Shown: in pieces, positions 11,551-23,896 of the stretch
Numbering within the stretch: position 1 is the stretch's first letter
Layout of the letters: each line of letters begins with the position of its first letter
Assembly: GCA_001630475.1 (NCBI GenBank)
Contig: KV419442.1
Location: forward strand, 110,727 to 174,726
Direction: 5' to 3'
DNA: 64,000 nucleotides
Source of the DNA: Sistotremastrum niveocremeum HHB9708
Taxonomy: Eukaryota; Basidiomycota; Agaricomycetes; Sistotremastrales; Sistotremastraceae
Program-made: the position numbers and the translations under genes
The notes under the pieces: model-generated
The model's input: the letters and a program-made list of their open reading frames with translations, nothing else
Databases searched by the model: none
What the model was told of the DNA's origin: nothing

Positions 11551-14309
11551 TCAATGAGGTGCCTGCCACAGGTCTTTAGAAAGCCAGTCAACAACTTGGG
11601 AAATATTTGGCCGAGAAGTTGGTTGAAACCTCCAACACATGATGCAAAGATCCCAAAGCCTGGGATAAGAATAAAATTCTGGAGGGCATGATGTGATGTT
11701 TGAGATCCATTCCAAAACATCAGAGTCTTTGGGGGACTGCTCTAGTGGAATATTCGGATGAGGAAATTTGCCCATCTTCAGACTGGATAGCAATTGGAAG
11801 TTATCCTTGTCATTTGCATAGGGTAGGATCTCAGCAATCACTTCCTAAAACAAAAATTGAAATTTGCATATCTTGTTTAAGGTTTAACACGAGTCCATAC
11901 TTGCCATACCTGGGTACCTGTGGCAGGTACCTCCCTGCTTTTTTCAGGGCCAGAGTTCATACTTGCCTCTGAAAAAACCCCAAAATCAGGTACTCATACC
12001 TGGGTACCTGCCTGTTTTCCCTACTAAAAACAGCAGGTACCTGGTCCAAGTACCTGCTTGGTCAGTGTTTTTTCCAAAAAGTTGATACTTGGTACTTGCC
12101 CCTTGCTTAGTAAGCAGGTACCTTGCCAGGTATACCTGCGGGTACCTGTTTTTTGCCTGGACTCGTGTTAAACCTTAATCTTGTTTAACTAATCAACTTG
12201 AAGAAATTCAAAAATGCTTACAAGAATAACACATCCCAATGCCCAAATATCAGCTTCCTTTGTTGGCTCTGTAGTGGTCTCAGTTTTCTGATCAAGACAT
12301 ACAATCTCAGGAGCTGTCCAATGACTGATCTTGAGTGGGTGGTTGATGCCAGGTAAAATGTTGCCGTTTGTGAACAATGAAAAGAAGCCAAAATCTGACA
12401 AAACAGCTCTCCCCTCCTCTGTGATGAGGACATTAGACTGATGCAGTTAAGTAAGTACATTTTTCCACAACTGAGACAAATAATGGACATTCACCCCTTT
12501 GAGGTTTCCATGTATGAGACTATTTGAATGAAGATATGCTAAACCATCTGCAATCTCTCTTAGCTGAGGAAATCCAGTTAGTGGATAACTACAGCTTCTA
12601 AGCTAGAAGAGACCTCACAAGTTGTATTCTATCAAGAGTCAAATCTTGGGAGATATACATTTTGATGTTCCCATTGACCATCCAAGGAGAAACAAAAGCA
12701 AGGAACATATGATTCTCTGCTTGTTGATTGCTTGCAATTGTTAGAGGAATGAACAACAGGCCTTGGAAAGGTATGATATTTGGATGAGAGAGAAATGTGT
12801 GAAGATATTTCCTGGTGATATTTTTCTGCATAACATATACTCAGCAGATGAAATGATGGATAAGGAAGATACTGACCCCATCAAAAATAGCCCTTTGTGC
12901 CTTACTGATTTCTATACCTTTGTGAATTTTCACAACAATTGGTGTCCCCCCAATATTTCCAGTGTGAAGGTCTGTGTTCAATCCTTTTATCAGAGGATGA
13001 GGACTGAAGTGATACCACTGGTCTACGATTGTATGGGGAGACATCAAGTGATTGGTATGTGTCAGCCTCAGTACAGAGGAAGTAGCCATTTCCTCTTCTG
13101 TGTAGTGATGCAGAATATCTTTTGCTTCTGATGCTTTGGGCCTCTGCTTTGGGTCAATATCCCAACAAGATTGACAAAAGCTCCAAAGATCAGAGTACTG
13201 ATCAAAGGGGGGAGGAAGAGGAACATTCTGATTGTGATATGGAAGCTTCCCCATTGAAAGGGCATGTATAACTTGATAGTCTTGCTTTAGTTGAGAAAAT
13301 GGCAATATTCCAGTCATTATTTCCTGAAATATGTGATGAACAAATATTAAGAATTCATGCTGAACTGCATACCAGCATGACACATCCAAAAGCCCAGACA
13401 TCTGTTGCTCTGCTATGTTTAATGCCATGTCCTTCAATACTGAAAGCTCAGGTGCCATGAATCTGACTGTGCCCCCTGGATTTGCATTGGTAGAAGTTGA
13501 TGATGTAGTAGTGAAAGTCAGGATTTCATCAATTTTTGCTAGTCTTGACAGACCAAAATCTGCAAGCACTGGGCAGCCTTGGTCATTGATGAAAATATTT
13601 GACTGACATTCATCAATAATCTTGCGCAGAAACAAGGGAAATAGTTTATATACCTCTTTCAAATCAGCATGGATAATGTTGTGTTGGTGCAGATACATCA
13701 ATCCCTCGGCGACTCCGTACATCTGGCACCAAGTTTCATTGGTGTATCAATTTCCAAATGTCAAAACTCTTACAATATGCAACCTATCGATTTCCGGATG
13801 TTGATGAATATATTGGACGGCCGTTCCGTTCGACATCCACGGAGAGACAAGAGAGAACAGCGAGTCGGTCGACGAGCCCATAGAATAGAAATAATATCCT
13901 TCGAAGGGTAGGATGTTCGGATGATGCAAAGACGACCAGATCTCCATTTCGGTCCTCATTTTCTATACGTGAATTGAAGATTCCGGCTCCATCGATGGAA
14001 AGGATGGGAAGGACATACCTGCACGAGAGCGCGTCGCTTCGTTTCAGAGATCCCAATATCTCTCATCACCTTAACGGCAACTTGATGTCCATCCATGCTC
14101 GCGAGATGAATATCGGCAAGAGGACCGAGTTTCACGAGATGACGGTCTGCCGAGAATTCTAGTCGACCAGTAAGATCGGCAACAGGAGTGGTTGCGTCTA
14201 CATCCGCGTCATTATTGGTGGTTTGTACGAAGTTTCGTTCCGTCGAGTTTGACATGCGAGGTTGTTGCAAGGTTGTTGCAAGAAGGCTTGAAGACTGGAA
14301 AGAGTGCAA
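11551..14309 (-). CDS. tandem TKL-type protein kinase: kinase plus pseudokinase, with a frameshift
   Basis: Two Ser/Thr/Tyr-kinase-like domains in one multi-exon gene. Domain 1 (about 14200-13100): VAVKVMRD with the ATP-binding Lys, HHPNILPFEG, the catalytic loop IIHADLKESNIF with Asp kept, ADFGLSRLA, GTVRFMAPEL, DVWAFGCVML and the C-lobe SCWDIDPKQRPKASEA. Domain 2 (about 12960-11551): GTPIVVKIHKG, SHPNIIPFQG, the catalytic loop LIHGNLKGSNVL in which Asp is replaced by Asn, SDFGFFSLF, TAPEIV, DIWALGCVIL, CWRFQPTSRPNIS. Domain 2 is therefore probably a pseudokinase. The frame moves by one base between MAPEL and ATDVW near 13440, with no usable intron there, so domain 1 is broken unless the base is a sequence error. 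The start at 14309 could instead be the ATG at 14255. An hAT-type MITE enlarges one intron. Kinases of this kind are expanded in several agaricomycetes. Confidence 0.8.
11878..12177. mobile_element. hAT-type MITE, 300 bp, inside a kinase intron
   Basis: Perfect 20-bp terminal inverted repeats, TAAGGTTTAACACGAGTCCA at 11878-11897 and its reverse complement at 12158-12177, bound a 300-bp element. It is flanked by an exact 8-bp target-site duplication ATCTTGTT (11870-11877 and 12178-12185). Eight-bp duplications are typical of the hAT superfamily. There is no coding capacity. The interior is made of many GGTACCTG-like palindromic words and T/A runs, so it can fold on itself. Perfect ends and duplication point to a recent insertion. 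It sits in the intron between the exon ending WALGCVIL and the one starting EVIAEILPYA; without it the intron would be about 70 nt, the usual size here. Confidence 0.93.
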
Positions 14310-15015
14310 AGGGGAGATCGACGAGGCCTAGGGAAGACTAGAAAGCTGGTAAGGCGAAAACCAAGACGTTGCCGAGCCTTGACACGGCGACGAACACACG
14401 ACATATTGCGGTGTGACTCAGTGTGAGCGTCTGCGCCAGGTTTGGCAATGGCACAGGTTGACATGTTGACAGCGATGTCGGAGTCCGGATAGTTCTTCAA
14501 CGAAGGTGGATCGTTGTAGACTTGTAGCCCTACCACCTGCGGTACCGCCATCTACACAGCGTCTAATTCCCGAGAAACCCACCCCGAAGATTACACAGAC
14601 TCCTCAAGACTCGGAACGATTAAGTCTAGTCATAAGTTGAAGTTGGTCAATCGGAGTCGAATAGCAGAGCTGATACGTCGGTGCACAGCTTTCGGACAGA
14701 AATTGTCAGGTTCCCGAGAAGTCTGGACTTTGTTGCTCAGGCACCAGTAGTGCTACCGTCTCAGGCTCACACGGAACGCTGAAAAGTGTTCAACTAGATA
14801 GTACAGAAAGTTTGACGGAATAGTAACATAGATATTTCGAGATATACGTTAACCGGCCGAGGACCGTATCAGAGGAGGGCGAGAGCTACAGAAATGCATG
14901 ACATCCTTCGTAGCACCACAATATAATACCTGATAATGACACAACGACCCGACTCCCAGTCCTCTCCATACAGCGATGATTTCTTGGTGAAAGTCTTCAC
15001 GGAATTGACATTCGG
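14310..15015. other. intergenic, no gene recognised
   Basis: Holds the promoter of the kinase gene and the 3' end of the F-box gene. A minus-strand open frame (14198-14551) overlaps the kinase start but has no known domain; it could be an upstream exon. Confidence 0.35.
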
Positions 15016-16645
15016 TCAGTACTGGATCGTATGCAAATTTTCCCCGATGAAGGCCAAGAGCCTTCCTCGACGAACATCAAATGAAAATGTGTTCGGGAGT
15101 CGGGGCTTCAAGTAGCTCCATCCTCTCCCATGTTCTTCTTTCCGAACGTATTTCTCCAAAACATGCGCATCGAGAGTGATCCAACACGATCCATATGCCC
15201 CATCGTCGGGACCTAGAAGCATTTGCATGCGATCAACCTTCTCGTTGTTGGTGATGTGGACTAAATGCGGTCCGGAAGACCCCGCGGTAGCGATGCAAGC
15301 GAGAGTTTTGTGAGGAGGACCTCCAGTAGGCCACGCATAGGGTATCTCGAGTGGTGCGATTAACTTCCAAGTTGAGAGTGATATTGTTCCGGAGTATTCT
15401 GGTTCGTCGGACCTCGAGAATATAGTCACATCCATAACCCGATCTCCTCCGAATTCACGAACGCTGGTACATGTGACGAAAATTTGGGGTGACGGGATTG
15501 CAGAGAATTCAGGGATGCTGTGTATATCGAAGACGTAGGAGATCGGGCAAAGACGGTCATCCCAAGTGCTCTGTTGAGTCTTGCGAACAGGGTTGAGGGG
15601 AGACATGGAGAAGGGGATGTCCATGTCCATGAAGCCGCAGAACGTACGGTACCCCGCAGCTTGGGGCTGATTGTCGCCATTGACAAGTTGAACCACTACT
15701 CCCTCTCGCTTCGGATGAAACAGAACGCCATCTTCCTGAATATTATAGACGTCATTCTAGATCTACTGATTAGGAAAATGATCCTTCAGGAATATGAAGA
15801 TGTAACGCACAGCTTCGTCAGAAAATCTCAACATCGTTCCCGTGCTCTTCTTCCAGTCGCAGAGCAGGAGCTCGCGTTTGGTATAACAAGCAACGATATT
15901 ATCCCGCATGATGAGGATTGGATCATCATCAGAACGTCGGACGAGCTCTGGAAGATAAATCGTGGCAAGAAGTTCGCTCTGGCCGAAAGTCTCTTTCGCA
16001 ATTGAGACCTTGAGAATATAGATATTGGGGAGGTGAATGACGAGCGGAGAAAGGTCCTGGGTGATGTGATCGACCGTGGAAATAAAAGCGAAGTACATCG
16101 CGCCCTGATCCTTCGGAATTTGTACACATGGCTGTTTCGACACTATGCCACGACTGCCGGTGAGTGCGACCGATATCCCAGTAGGACCGCTGGTATCCAT
16201 GAGATGCCAACCATCCTGTTTCGATCTGGAGATACAGAGATGTTCGGTGATGTGAGTTACGGAGAGTGATTCATCGCTTCCGGGAGTCATCTTGCAAATC
16301 GTATGAATGAGGGGGTGGAGAGGAGTATAGACATCGCGAATACGTTCAGCTATGATCTTCGAGCGGATGGCACTTGAATGCATTTCCCAAGACGAGAAGC
16401 TGCGGATGGACTTCTCCTCCGGAAGAGCAACCATGTCGAGATTACACGCATCTCGAAAGGCGTATTTACTACCAGTGACGATGAACCTGAGATAACGACA
16501 CGTCTGATCGCACCAGTATTGGTCAACTCTGAGACATACAGACGAGAAACACGAATACCTGTCCTATATTGATTATATCCTGCACATAAATGCCCTTCAA
16601 AACCTCTTCGACTAGCTCAATAGGGATCTCAATGATTTTGACCAT
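15016..16645 (-). CDS. F-box protein
   Basis: Predicted substrate adaptor of an SCF ubiquitin ligase, binding Skp1 through an N-terminal F-box. Three exons (16559-16645, 15811-16503, 15016-15735) give 499 residues. The F-box is split by the first intron: IIEIPIELVEEVLKGIYVQ, then DIINIGQ/TCRYLRFIV, matching the LPxELxxxIL...DLxxxxxxCRxLRxLV pattern. The remaining 460 residues are mostly short beta-like segments (VTHITEHLCISRSKQDGW, YILKVSIAKETFG, ITLDAHVLEKYVRKEEHGR) without a repeat family that I can name; a beta-propeller-like fold is possible. The start at 16645 is chosen because it places the F-box at the extreme N-terminus. The second intron (15736-15810) uses gtgcgt and is the least certain join. 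Confidence 0.75.
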
Positions 16646-17004
16646 TATCTTGCGATGGCGACGGAGGTGGTGGCAAAGAGAAGGGCGAGACACACAGAAG
16701 GAGTCGGGCGAGCCATTTATTTGGATGCCTCTTTTGTTCCTAGGCTCCTTGTCATGACGTTGGTTTCCGAGAAACAAAGGTGGACAATTGAGTCACTGGC
16801 CGATGGCCGAAATAACCCGCGACTCGCTTACATCAGCAGAAATTCAGACCCAGCAAACGTCGCGTTAAATGAGGTCAAATGGTATAACTGACAATTCTCA
16901 AGGCCAAATGATATGTAGAGCGTAGTAATCGATGCAGTACATGTGTGATGATAGACAGCGTGCGTATGAAACGATATCGTAGATCACGGAGGAATGGTCT
17001 ACTT
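16646..17004. other. intergenic spacer
   Basis: No gene seen; 5' side of the F-box gene and 3' side of the esterase gene. Confidence 0.35.
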
Positions 17005-18067
17005 TTACAGGCACTGGCAGTAGTCTGGACGAGGGTCTGTCAGTACGGTATAACGAAAGCGTGAAGATGTTGGACATACATGCGTTGGAGCACTGGCAAG
17101 TGTATCCGGTGGCGCAGACGGTGGGTCCGGTCCAGCCAATACCGCCACATTGTCCCCAGTGAGCGGAGGTAGCGCCAGTGGGAGGAGCAGAAGAAGTGGT
17201 AGAGTGGCTGGATGAGGAGGAGGAAGAGGAAGAAGAGGAGGAAGAAGAGCTGCCGGAGCCGCTGATGGCAGCGTTGAGCTTGTTCTTGACGAAAGTGAGA
17301 GCGACGGAACCGTATTCGGTAGCGTAACCCTGATGGGTGTTGGCGTCGTTTCCGTTGCAGCAGTAAGGGTCGGCGGCATCGCAGTAGGACTGGATGTTGC
17401 TGGCGTAGGGGCACTGGTATCCGGTGGGACGAGGAGCGAACTGGGGATTTGAGATGAGGAAAATTTTAAGTGAAATCAGACTAATGGATACTCACTCCGG
17501 AGGCCTGGCATGTGCCGACGTTGTAGGAGAGACCGGGGATGTGACGGGGGTCGCCCATGAAGATGGCGGCCTTGATTTGCTTCAAGGAACCGGCGGAGAG
17601 GGGGTACTGGCTGGCAGAGAGACCTTCGTTGGTGTCGCCACCACCGCAGTAAGCATCATCGAAGATTTGACCACCCTATTCGATATTTGAGTCACAGATG
17701 TGTTTTATAAAGCCTATAAAATGACGAAGCGTACCTGGGAGTAACCGACCAAGACCAAGAAAGTGTTCGGGCACTTCTGGTTGAAGGAGTTGACCTGGCT
17801 GGCGACGGCGGAGACACCCTGAATGACTGAGTTGGCGTAGCTGACGCCTCCACACGATGATTGACCACCGCAGGCAGGGTAGCTGATAGCCTCAGAAGTA
17901 GCACCGGGATATGCGTTAACGATGGAGGTGACGACGGATCCGGCGGTACCGTATCCAGGAGGGACGGTGGTTTCACGTGCACCGAAAACGTGGACCTGAG
18001 GGCAACTCTGAGCGAAAACAAGAGATGCGCTAAGGAGGGCGAAGGAAGCAATGCGGATGACAGCCAT
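17005..18067 (-). CDS. secreted acetyl xylan esterase (CE5, cutinase fold) with C-terminal CBM1
   Basis: Removes acetyl groups from xylan outside the cell; the CE5 family also includes cutinases. Four exons (17735-18067, 17496-17675, 17080-17440, 17005-17036) give 301 residues. A signal peptide (MAVIRIASFALLSASLVFA) is followed by CPQVHVFGARETTVPPGYG, the acetyl-xylan-esterase form of the cutinase fold. The nucleophile elbow is GYSQ/GG, with an intron directly after it; the Asp and His of the triad lie in YCDAADPYC and the THQGY region. A linker with a run of Ser then leads to HWGQCGGIGWTGPTVCATGY and TCQCSN...YCQCL, a family-1 cellulose-binding module whose last residues come from a 32-nt exon. 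The architecture matches AXE1-type enzymes. Cutinase activity is less likely because of the CBM and the VFGARETT signature. Confidence 0.92.
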
Positions 18068-21000
18068 GGCGAGAAGAAGTTGACCAGTGATGAAAATAGC
18101 GTTCGCCCCTTCATATTTATAGCATCTGCTGTTTGCCCTCGTCGATCTGCTGCTTGAGACATAACCCAGCCATTTGGGTCAATCGCGGCGCTGTGGTCAA
18201 GTGTTCTTCTCAAAATGAATAGGTTAGAGTTGCCGTGACCTACTATCGCTAATTAACCGGTTCCGTAAACTTCCGATGGATGAATATTTGGTGTCATGGG
18301 ATGGAGCAGGCAGTCAGCCAGCCCTGGAGCTTCAGTGAAAGCAAATTCTCCAGGTAAACCGAGATAACTCCAAGGAAATCGGCTCATACAGTCTTCAACG
18401 AAATGCGGTTGTCTTGAAACCTGAGAAACGCACGAGCAGCAGGGTGCCAGGGTACGAGGTACCCAGCGATCGTAGTTGTTGGTTGCTCGCAGAAACTACG
18501 GGTGGCTTGCATGCCACGTCTCCCGTCACCACCCGTGGTCGTCCAAAAAGGGCTGGAACGCGGTCACGTGTTCTCCACGAATCTGGTGCAGGTGTCTCTG
18601 CTCACCTGAGTCCTCGGAATGTCATCGGGAAACGATGACGGTAAATTTGGATATGAGCAGCACACGCGTACGGCCTCCTGACAGTCTTGGTACAACGTAA
18701 AAACATTTTTGGAACTCAAGGCACGATCGTACGAATTCTGCTCCGAGATTGTCAAACATCGAAGCTTCTTGGCTTGGCAACTTCGTCTCAGTCAAGCAGT
18801 AATAAAATATTTAAGACAATACAAGGAGTCGTAGGACAACCGATGTCGTACAGTCGACTCAGGCGTGAATTAAGCGAGAAGAAATAAATTAAAATCAGAG
18901 GGCCGAGTGTTTGCAGCTCCAGGAGTAATGGTCAGCAAAAGAAGCATGCGCTATAGGGTATACAAGGTGGAACAAGGCGAATTTCGAAGCCTATGAGATC
19001 ATACACTCCATTGTATATTCGCCTAATCCCGAGCCACTGCTAATTGAGGTACGCTGAGACCGCAAGGAGGAGAACTCAACAATCCGAGGAATGGTACGTG
19101 AAGGAACCACAACATCAGAGCGGGATGAATCGGATGATGGTCGGTGGCCAAGTCAATGCGAGCAGCGCATAAATTGAACGGGCCAGCGAGAAACAAGGCG
19201 CGGCACCTGGCCGTAATTTTATCTGCATTCTGGCCTGATCAACGGCCGGCACCAAGAGCTTAATGAACGTTGTCTTCTTGGAAACGACCGTAATTCAGTC
19301 ATTATAACTCAATGAATCGAAGGCTTGTGTATCGGGCGAAACCGTGGAGAGTAGCAGGAGCCTATGCACGCCCTGGCAGCCTTTTAGACGCAGGAGAGCG
19401 ATCATCAAGTTGATAGCTCAGGAAAACAGCTCAAGCAACAATAGTTCGGCATCGCATGTAGACTGATACGGTTGACAGTTTTGACAATGCAGTTTGACCC
19501 TTGGCAAACGGTCCGTGGATGATATATAGTGGAAGCAATCAGTCATCTATTCCCGATAAAGCAGATGATGCAGGTGCCAGGTAGACTGATGGTCAATGCG
19601 ATGTCTGCTGTTGAATGAAGGTCAGCAAGACGGCGCCTGTGGTAGAAGGAAGCTGCGGAATCTCCCGTAAAACTGCACAGTTGCCAAGCAAGGCCAAAGT
19701 TTGCGGCGAGCCAAATCCGCCCGACAAATGCCACGTGTTCCCGAAGGTACCAGGCACAGCGTTGTTTCGACGAGCTCAAAGAACAACAGTGAACTGTTGA
19801 GTAACAAGGGTTTGGATACTTATCTATTCCAGACATTGCTCGTCGACTCCGTTCGACGGGGAGAAATCGCTCGCAGATACAATATATAGTCATCGTTCAC
19901 AGCGCCCATCTGCTACGTTTGCTAACCCAGTAATCGATCTATCCCGCTGTCAATACCGGTATCGCGAACGATACAGGCGGACGAGTGGCTGACAACTATT
20001 TTTTATTCCGTTATCTGCCTCTAAAGCCTGCTATCTTTGTTTCCAAGTGGCAATGGGCATCTCGGAAGCTTTAACTTGCTCTCGTGATTACCTCCAAATT
20101 GTAAACTTGGAGGTTTTTCCAAATTCTACCGGCAGCTTGACAGGAAATTTTCGGTCACATTCCGCCCAAAATAGTTTCGTATCAGACTAAGGTTCAGACG
20201 CATCAGTGACTTGGCTCGTGGAATGCTACAACTCGCACCTGCGTCCGGAACAGAGAGAAGGTCATCTAGTGCACCGACATTCTCGACTTTTAGTACATGC
20301 ACGCCAAAAACAATCCACATCCTCGAAAAGGAATCGCAATCCTCTAGGTCAACCACATTCATGCTATGCTCAGAATCCAGCCCTACTGTGATTGCTTCCC
20401 CTTTTCACACGATGGCATTTCTCCGACCTTTTCTTCGTCGATCGGTCCGCAAGACTGCGACTCGGGGTCTTCGGCAGGACTTCAGGTATCTCTTTGATCT
20501 CGGAAATCCGCAGGCGGAGCTCCAGAGGGCACTTGATCAAACTACGGCACTACCCTGATCTCATGAGTCGCATTGGATGGCAACGCAATAATGAAGGCAC
20601 CCTTCGAGCTTGAGCTCTAGTAGGGATGCCTTCTAAATGACATGGCTATCCAAGCAACCAATGAACGTCGTCTCCTATACTTCAGCGTCCAGTCTTCGAG
20701 TGGTCGGTCAATGGTTTGCGATATTTTAGGGGAATGCAAACTTTCACCTGATCTATCGAATACCGGAGATCTGATGGAAGCCGAATTATACCGAAGAAGT
20801 CTATTTCCATCGAGCGGATTTAGTGAAAGATTTTTCTTTGGCGTCGTTTTGAGGGGCATGGTGAATTTGGCCCAAGCCAGTGAACGAGTAACTGACAGAA
20901 TGCGAAGCGAAGGGATGGGATGGATGTTCGCCTCCGTTTCTTAAGGTCTTTATGAGCAGTCTCGTTGTATCTAGTATCTACGCAGCATATGGTCTGATTT

Positions 21001-21346
21001 CCGAATCTGCATACCCTAATTTATCATTCCTCGGAATCTTTCCATCGTCTGACGGCGACCGATCCCAATTTCGAACACGTCAGCAAGTTTTGTCAGCACT
21101 CGCCGATTTATAGCATGAATGTTGATCAGAAACGAGACTAGAGATCGATCGCAACGGGCGCAACAAGGCTCGGAACTCAAAGAGGGTTGTTAACGTTACT
21201 GGTAGTACCAGTGGTACTCAAACAGCTACCCGAGTTACACGCACACGTATGCTACGGCCGCCAAGCCGGCTTACGTGTAAGATGAGACCCCGTCCGTGCG
21301 GTATGGAAGGAAAGCAGAACACTCAATATAGCCAGGCGGAGAAATC
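18068..21346. other. 3.3-kb gene-poor stretch
   Basis: No gene can be supported. Open frames of 80-116 codons occur (19543-19893 minus, 20211-20558 plus, 20642-20944 plus), but without domains, splice pattern or agreement between strands. A small hairpin (ACCTCCAA... TTGGAGGT) sits near 20090. The part next to 18068 must carry the esterase promoter. Confidence 0.4.
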
Positions 21347-23190
21347 TCAATCGTCGAACAGGGGTCGAAAATCCTTGGAATTGATTATTTGAACAAATTG
21401 TAGGCAGGATGGAAAACGCAACTCACGGAAGCAGATCGAGCTTGAGTAGATGGCAAAAATGAATCTTCAACATCGTCTTCTTCGGTGGAACTGCCGTCCT
21501 CTTCTTTCTGAAATAATATTGGAGGCTCTGACTGTGCAGATGGGGCAATCGGCTTGAACACTTGAGATGGTGGAATGTCGACTTCCTCTCCTTCATCTTC
21601 CATCATGGCAAACAATTCGTCAGCATTCTCCACATCTAGACCAGCCTGTTCCAAAAAGGCATGATCCGCCTGTGTAAGGAGAGCCGGAGGCGGTGGTGCT
21701 TGACTTCCCGGAAGAAATAGCGGTTCTTGCGGCGTTGGTTGTCGGAAAGCATTATTCGAAGAAGGCGGGACGTTTTGAAAGATGCCCGTGGATTGATGAA
21801 ATGGAGGCGAAGCCGCTTCTCTGTCGGCCCCTGGCGCCGCAGGAGTTGATGGAGATCGCTGTGGCTGCGGAGGGTCTGGTTGTCGCGGCGCAGATCCAGA
21901 CGGCATTACACTACTGCGTGCGCTAGAGGTTGTCACGACCATATTTGATCTCTTCCGAACCGGTTGAGGGGGTGGGTCGGCCTCAGGTTCCCGTTCGCGA
22001 CGCTTAGATCCTACTCGTGTAGGGCGTGACTCGGGATCTTCGTTGACTTCTCCTGCTGCAGTCGATATGGCGAAGAATGATTCGTACCGCTCCGTATTGA
22101 TCGCAATGCTAAGTGGCGCATCCGGCTGTGTGAACTTAAGTTCGATCGGGATGTTGATGGATTCTGCTAAAGCTATAGTTGCCTGGCGAGGTATCATGAA
22201 AATCCAGCAAGGTCTTGCGAACGGAACTTACATTGAACTCGCGAAGGTGCCACTTGAGTGTGATAGGCGGCGTCAAGACATAGTATTCTTCGAATTCGTC
22301 GGCGCCAATGCGAAGTTCCGTTGAGACAAAGTTGACCTCTGTTTCGAATGAATGAGAGAGGTCGCGACATAAGGGGGAAAAGGACCTTTAGTGTTTCCCT
22401 CTAAACTGCGCACTCGAACATCGGTACCAGAGAAATGCCATATAAGCTGCGGGTCACTTTTCATCGCCTTTCCCATCGGAAAATGATCAAGGATGTCTTT
22501 AATGACTTCCGAGCCAATGGTCACTCGTGATTCAGTTGAAGCATCGGGTACTCTTGGAGTCATGACCGTAGTATTCACATCGATGATTAGTTTGTGGGTC
22601 TTGATCACACCTGGGAGGTATATGGTTGGCATTGGACTGCGGGAACGGATACGACTTACCATGCTTGCAATGCGCGCGCACAAGGAACTTGCTTTCGACG
22701 GAACTCTTTCTTGTTGAACTCTCTCCGTGATTCTTCTCGAATTCTGGCCCGTCGTGGATCTCGAGCACAATCTTTTCGACTGATCTATCTAACCCCCTCG
22801 GTTTTATGATAGCTAATAAACCCTATCATAAACGCGATTCAGCAGCAGTTCATAGACACAGAACAAGGGCGCCGTACCTTAACTTTCAGCTCTCCGACAA
22901 TGGCCTCATCCTGAGGCGTCGCAAAGGTCAGACTGTCCGCGTTTCGCTGAAGCTTGTAGTGTTTGAAGAACTCGGGGGTAAAGAGAAATCGACAATAAGC
23001 TGACGCGGCAGAGTTGGCTGACGCTATGGTGAATCCATCAGAGGTAGCCTGGATGGTCATGCTATCGCCGTATCGCGAGATGCAGGTCAACGCTCTCGTC
23101 AGTGCTGTGAAGATGGCGGTAGGCAGTGGTCGACTCCGGAGAGATATTCGCGTTACATTTTAACGAAGATGCATCCAAAGTGGCTTCCAT
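21347..23190 (-). CDS. rad9: Rad9, subunit of the 9-1-1 DNA-damage checkpoint clamp
   Basis: Rad9 forms a PCNA-like ring with Rad1 and Hus1 that is loaded on damaged DNA and activates ATR signalling in the nucleus. Seven exons (23157-23190, 22878-23104, 22660-22822, 22386-22610, 22232-22338, 21427-22182, 21347-21373) give 512 residues. The clamp part shows LTRALTCISRYGDSMTI, ANSAASAYCRFLFTPEFF, GLLAIIKPRG...SVEKIVLEI, LIWHFSGTDVRVRSLEG and ELRIGADEFEEYYV. The C-terminal 250 residues form the expected disordered Pro/Ser/acidic tail, ending in an eight-residue exon DFRPLFDD, which resembles the conserved end of Rad9 tails. The join at 22823-22877 was chosen because it restores the GLLAIIKPRG strand in frame. 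Name based on the overall pattern; Hus1 and Rad1 lack such a tail. Confidence 0.88.
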
Positions 23191-23377
23191 CGTGACCTTC
23201 AGAGCTCACCGAGGCTCGTCGCCCTGGATGGGCAGCTGGGGACGTCGTGCTTGTCGATGAGCGAGTCGCGGGAGTAGGAGGTGTTATCACCGAGCAGCTC
23301 GGAATTTCCTATTTTGCTCCGCTTTCGGTCGATCATGACTTCGGCGATTCCGGCCAGCGACGGCCCGCGGCTCATTC

Positions 23378-23896
23378 ATGCTCTCTCGCTGGCTGACTGT
23401 TTCTCGTTTCGCCCCATCGATAAGAACTGCTAGGATGTCATCGACTTCATCAACTTTGCATTATTTTCTTGTATATGCCCCCGACAAGACTGATGAAGGT
23501 GCTTTCGACCGAAGGATGTCAGTCAGAGAGCGACATCTGGAAGGCTGGAAAGATTTGGCGGCCGAAGGCTTTTCAAGTGAGTTCCTCTCATTCGAAATAA
23601 TTACTAGACTATTCAAATAATAATTTGCTCACTCAAATGCCAGAATTCGGAGGTGCTATGCTCAGTCCTGGATCAATCACAGGCGGCGAGCGGAAATTGA
23701 TCGGGTCTACGATGGTCGTACAGGCAGCATCTATCGAAGAGGTGAAGCAGAAAATGGAGAAAGATATTTACTGGACTGCGGGTGTAGTGAGAATCATTTC
23801 CTACTGCTGGCCCCGTGCTCCGGTACTGACCATTATTCACAGTGGGATCTTGAGAAGATGGTTATCGTCCCCTTCCTTCCTTCTAAACCATTGTGA
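23378..23896 (+). CDS. YCII-like domain protein, probably mitochondrial
   Basis: Small alpha/beta-barrel protein of the YCII-related family (function in fungi unknown; bacterial relatives are linked to muconolactone-isomerase-like or stress roles). Exons 23378-23576, 23644-23786 and 23843-23896 give 131 residues. The core reads HYFLVYAPDKTDEGAFDRRM, REHL-type helix (RERHLEGWKDLAAEG), FGGAMLSPGS, MVVQAASIEEVKQKMEKDIY and WTAGV/WDLEKMVIVPF; the final Trp block is typical. The first 20 residues are Arg- and Ser-rich without acids, suggesting a mitochondrial presequence; a shorter form could start at the internal ATG 57 bases downstream. It is divergent from Rad9, whose start lies 187 bp away, so the two may share a bidirectional promoter. 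Confidence 0.82.

Noticed and set aside
15520-16005. 161-codon plus-strand frame
   Set aside because: Antisense to the F-box gene, with no domain or splice support.
17005-17414. Alternative minus frames of 124 codons over the esterase linker
   Set aside because: They are shadows of the real CE5-CBM1 exon, whose frame keeps the catalytic and CBM1 motifs.
20085-20116. Hairpin ACCTCCAA...TTGGAGGT
   Set aside because: An 8-bp stem is expected by chance; no RNA gene or element boundary goes with it.
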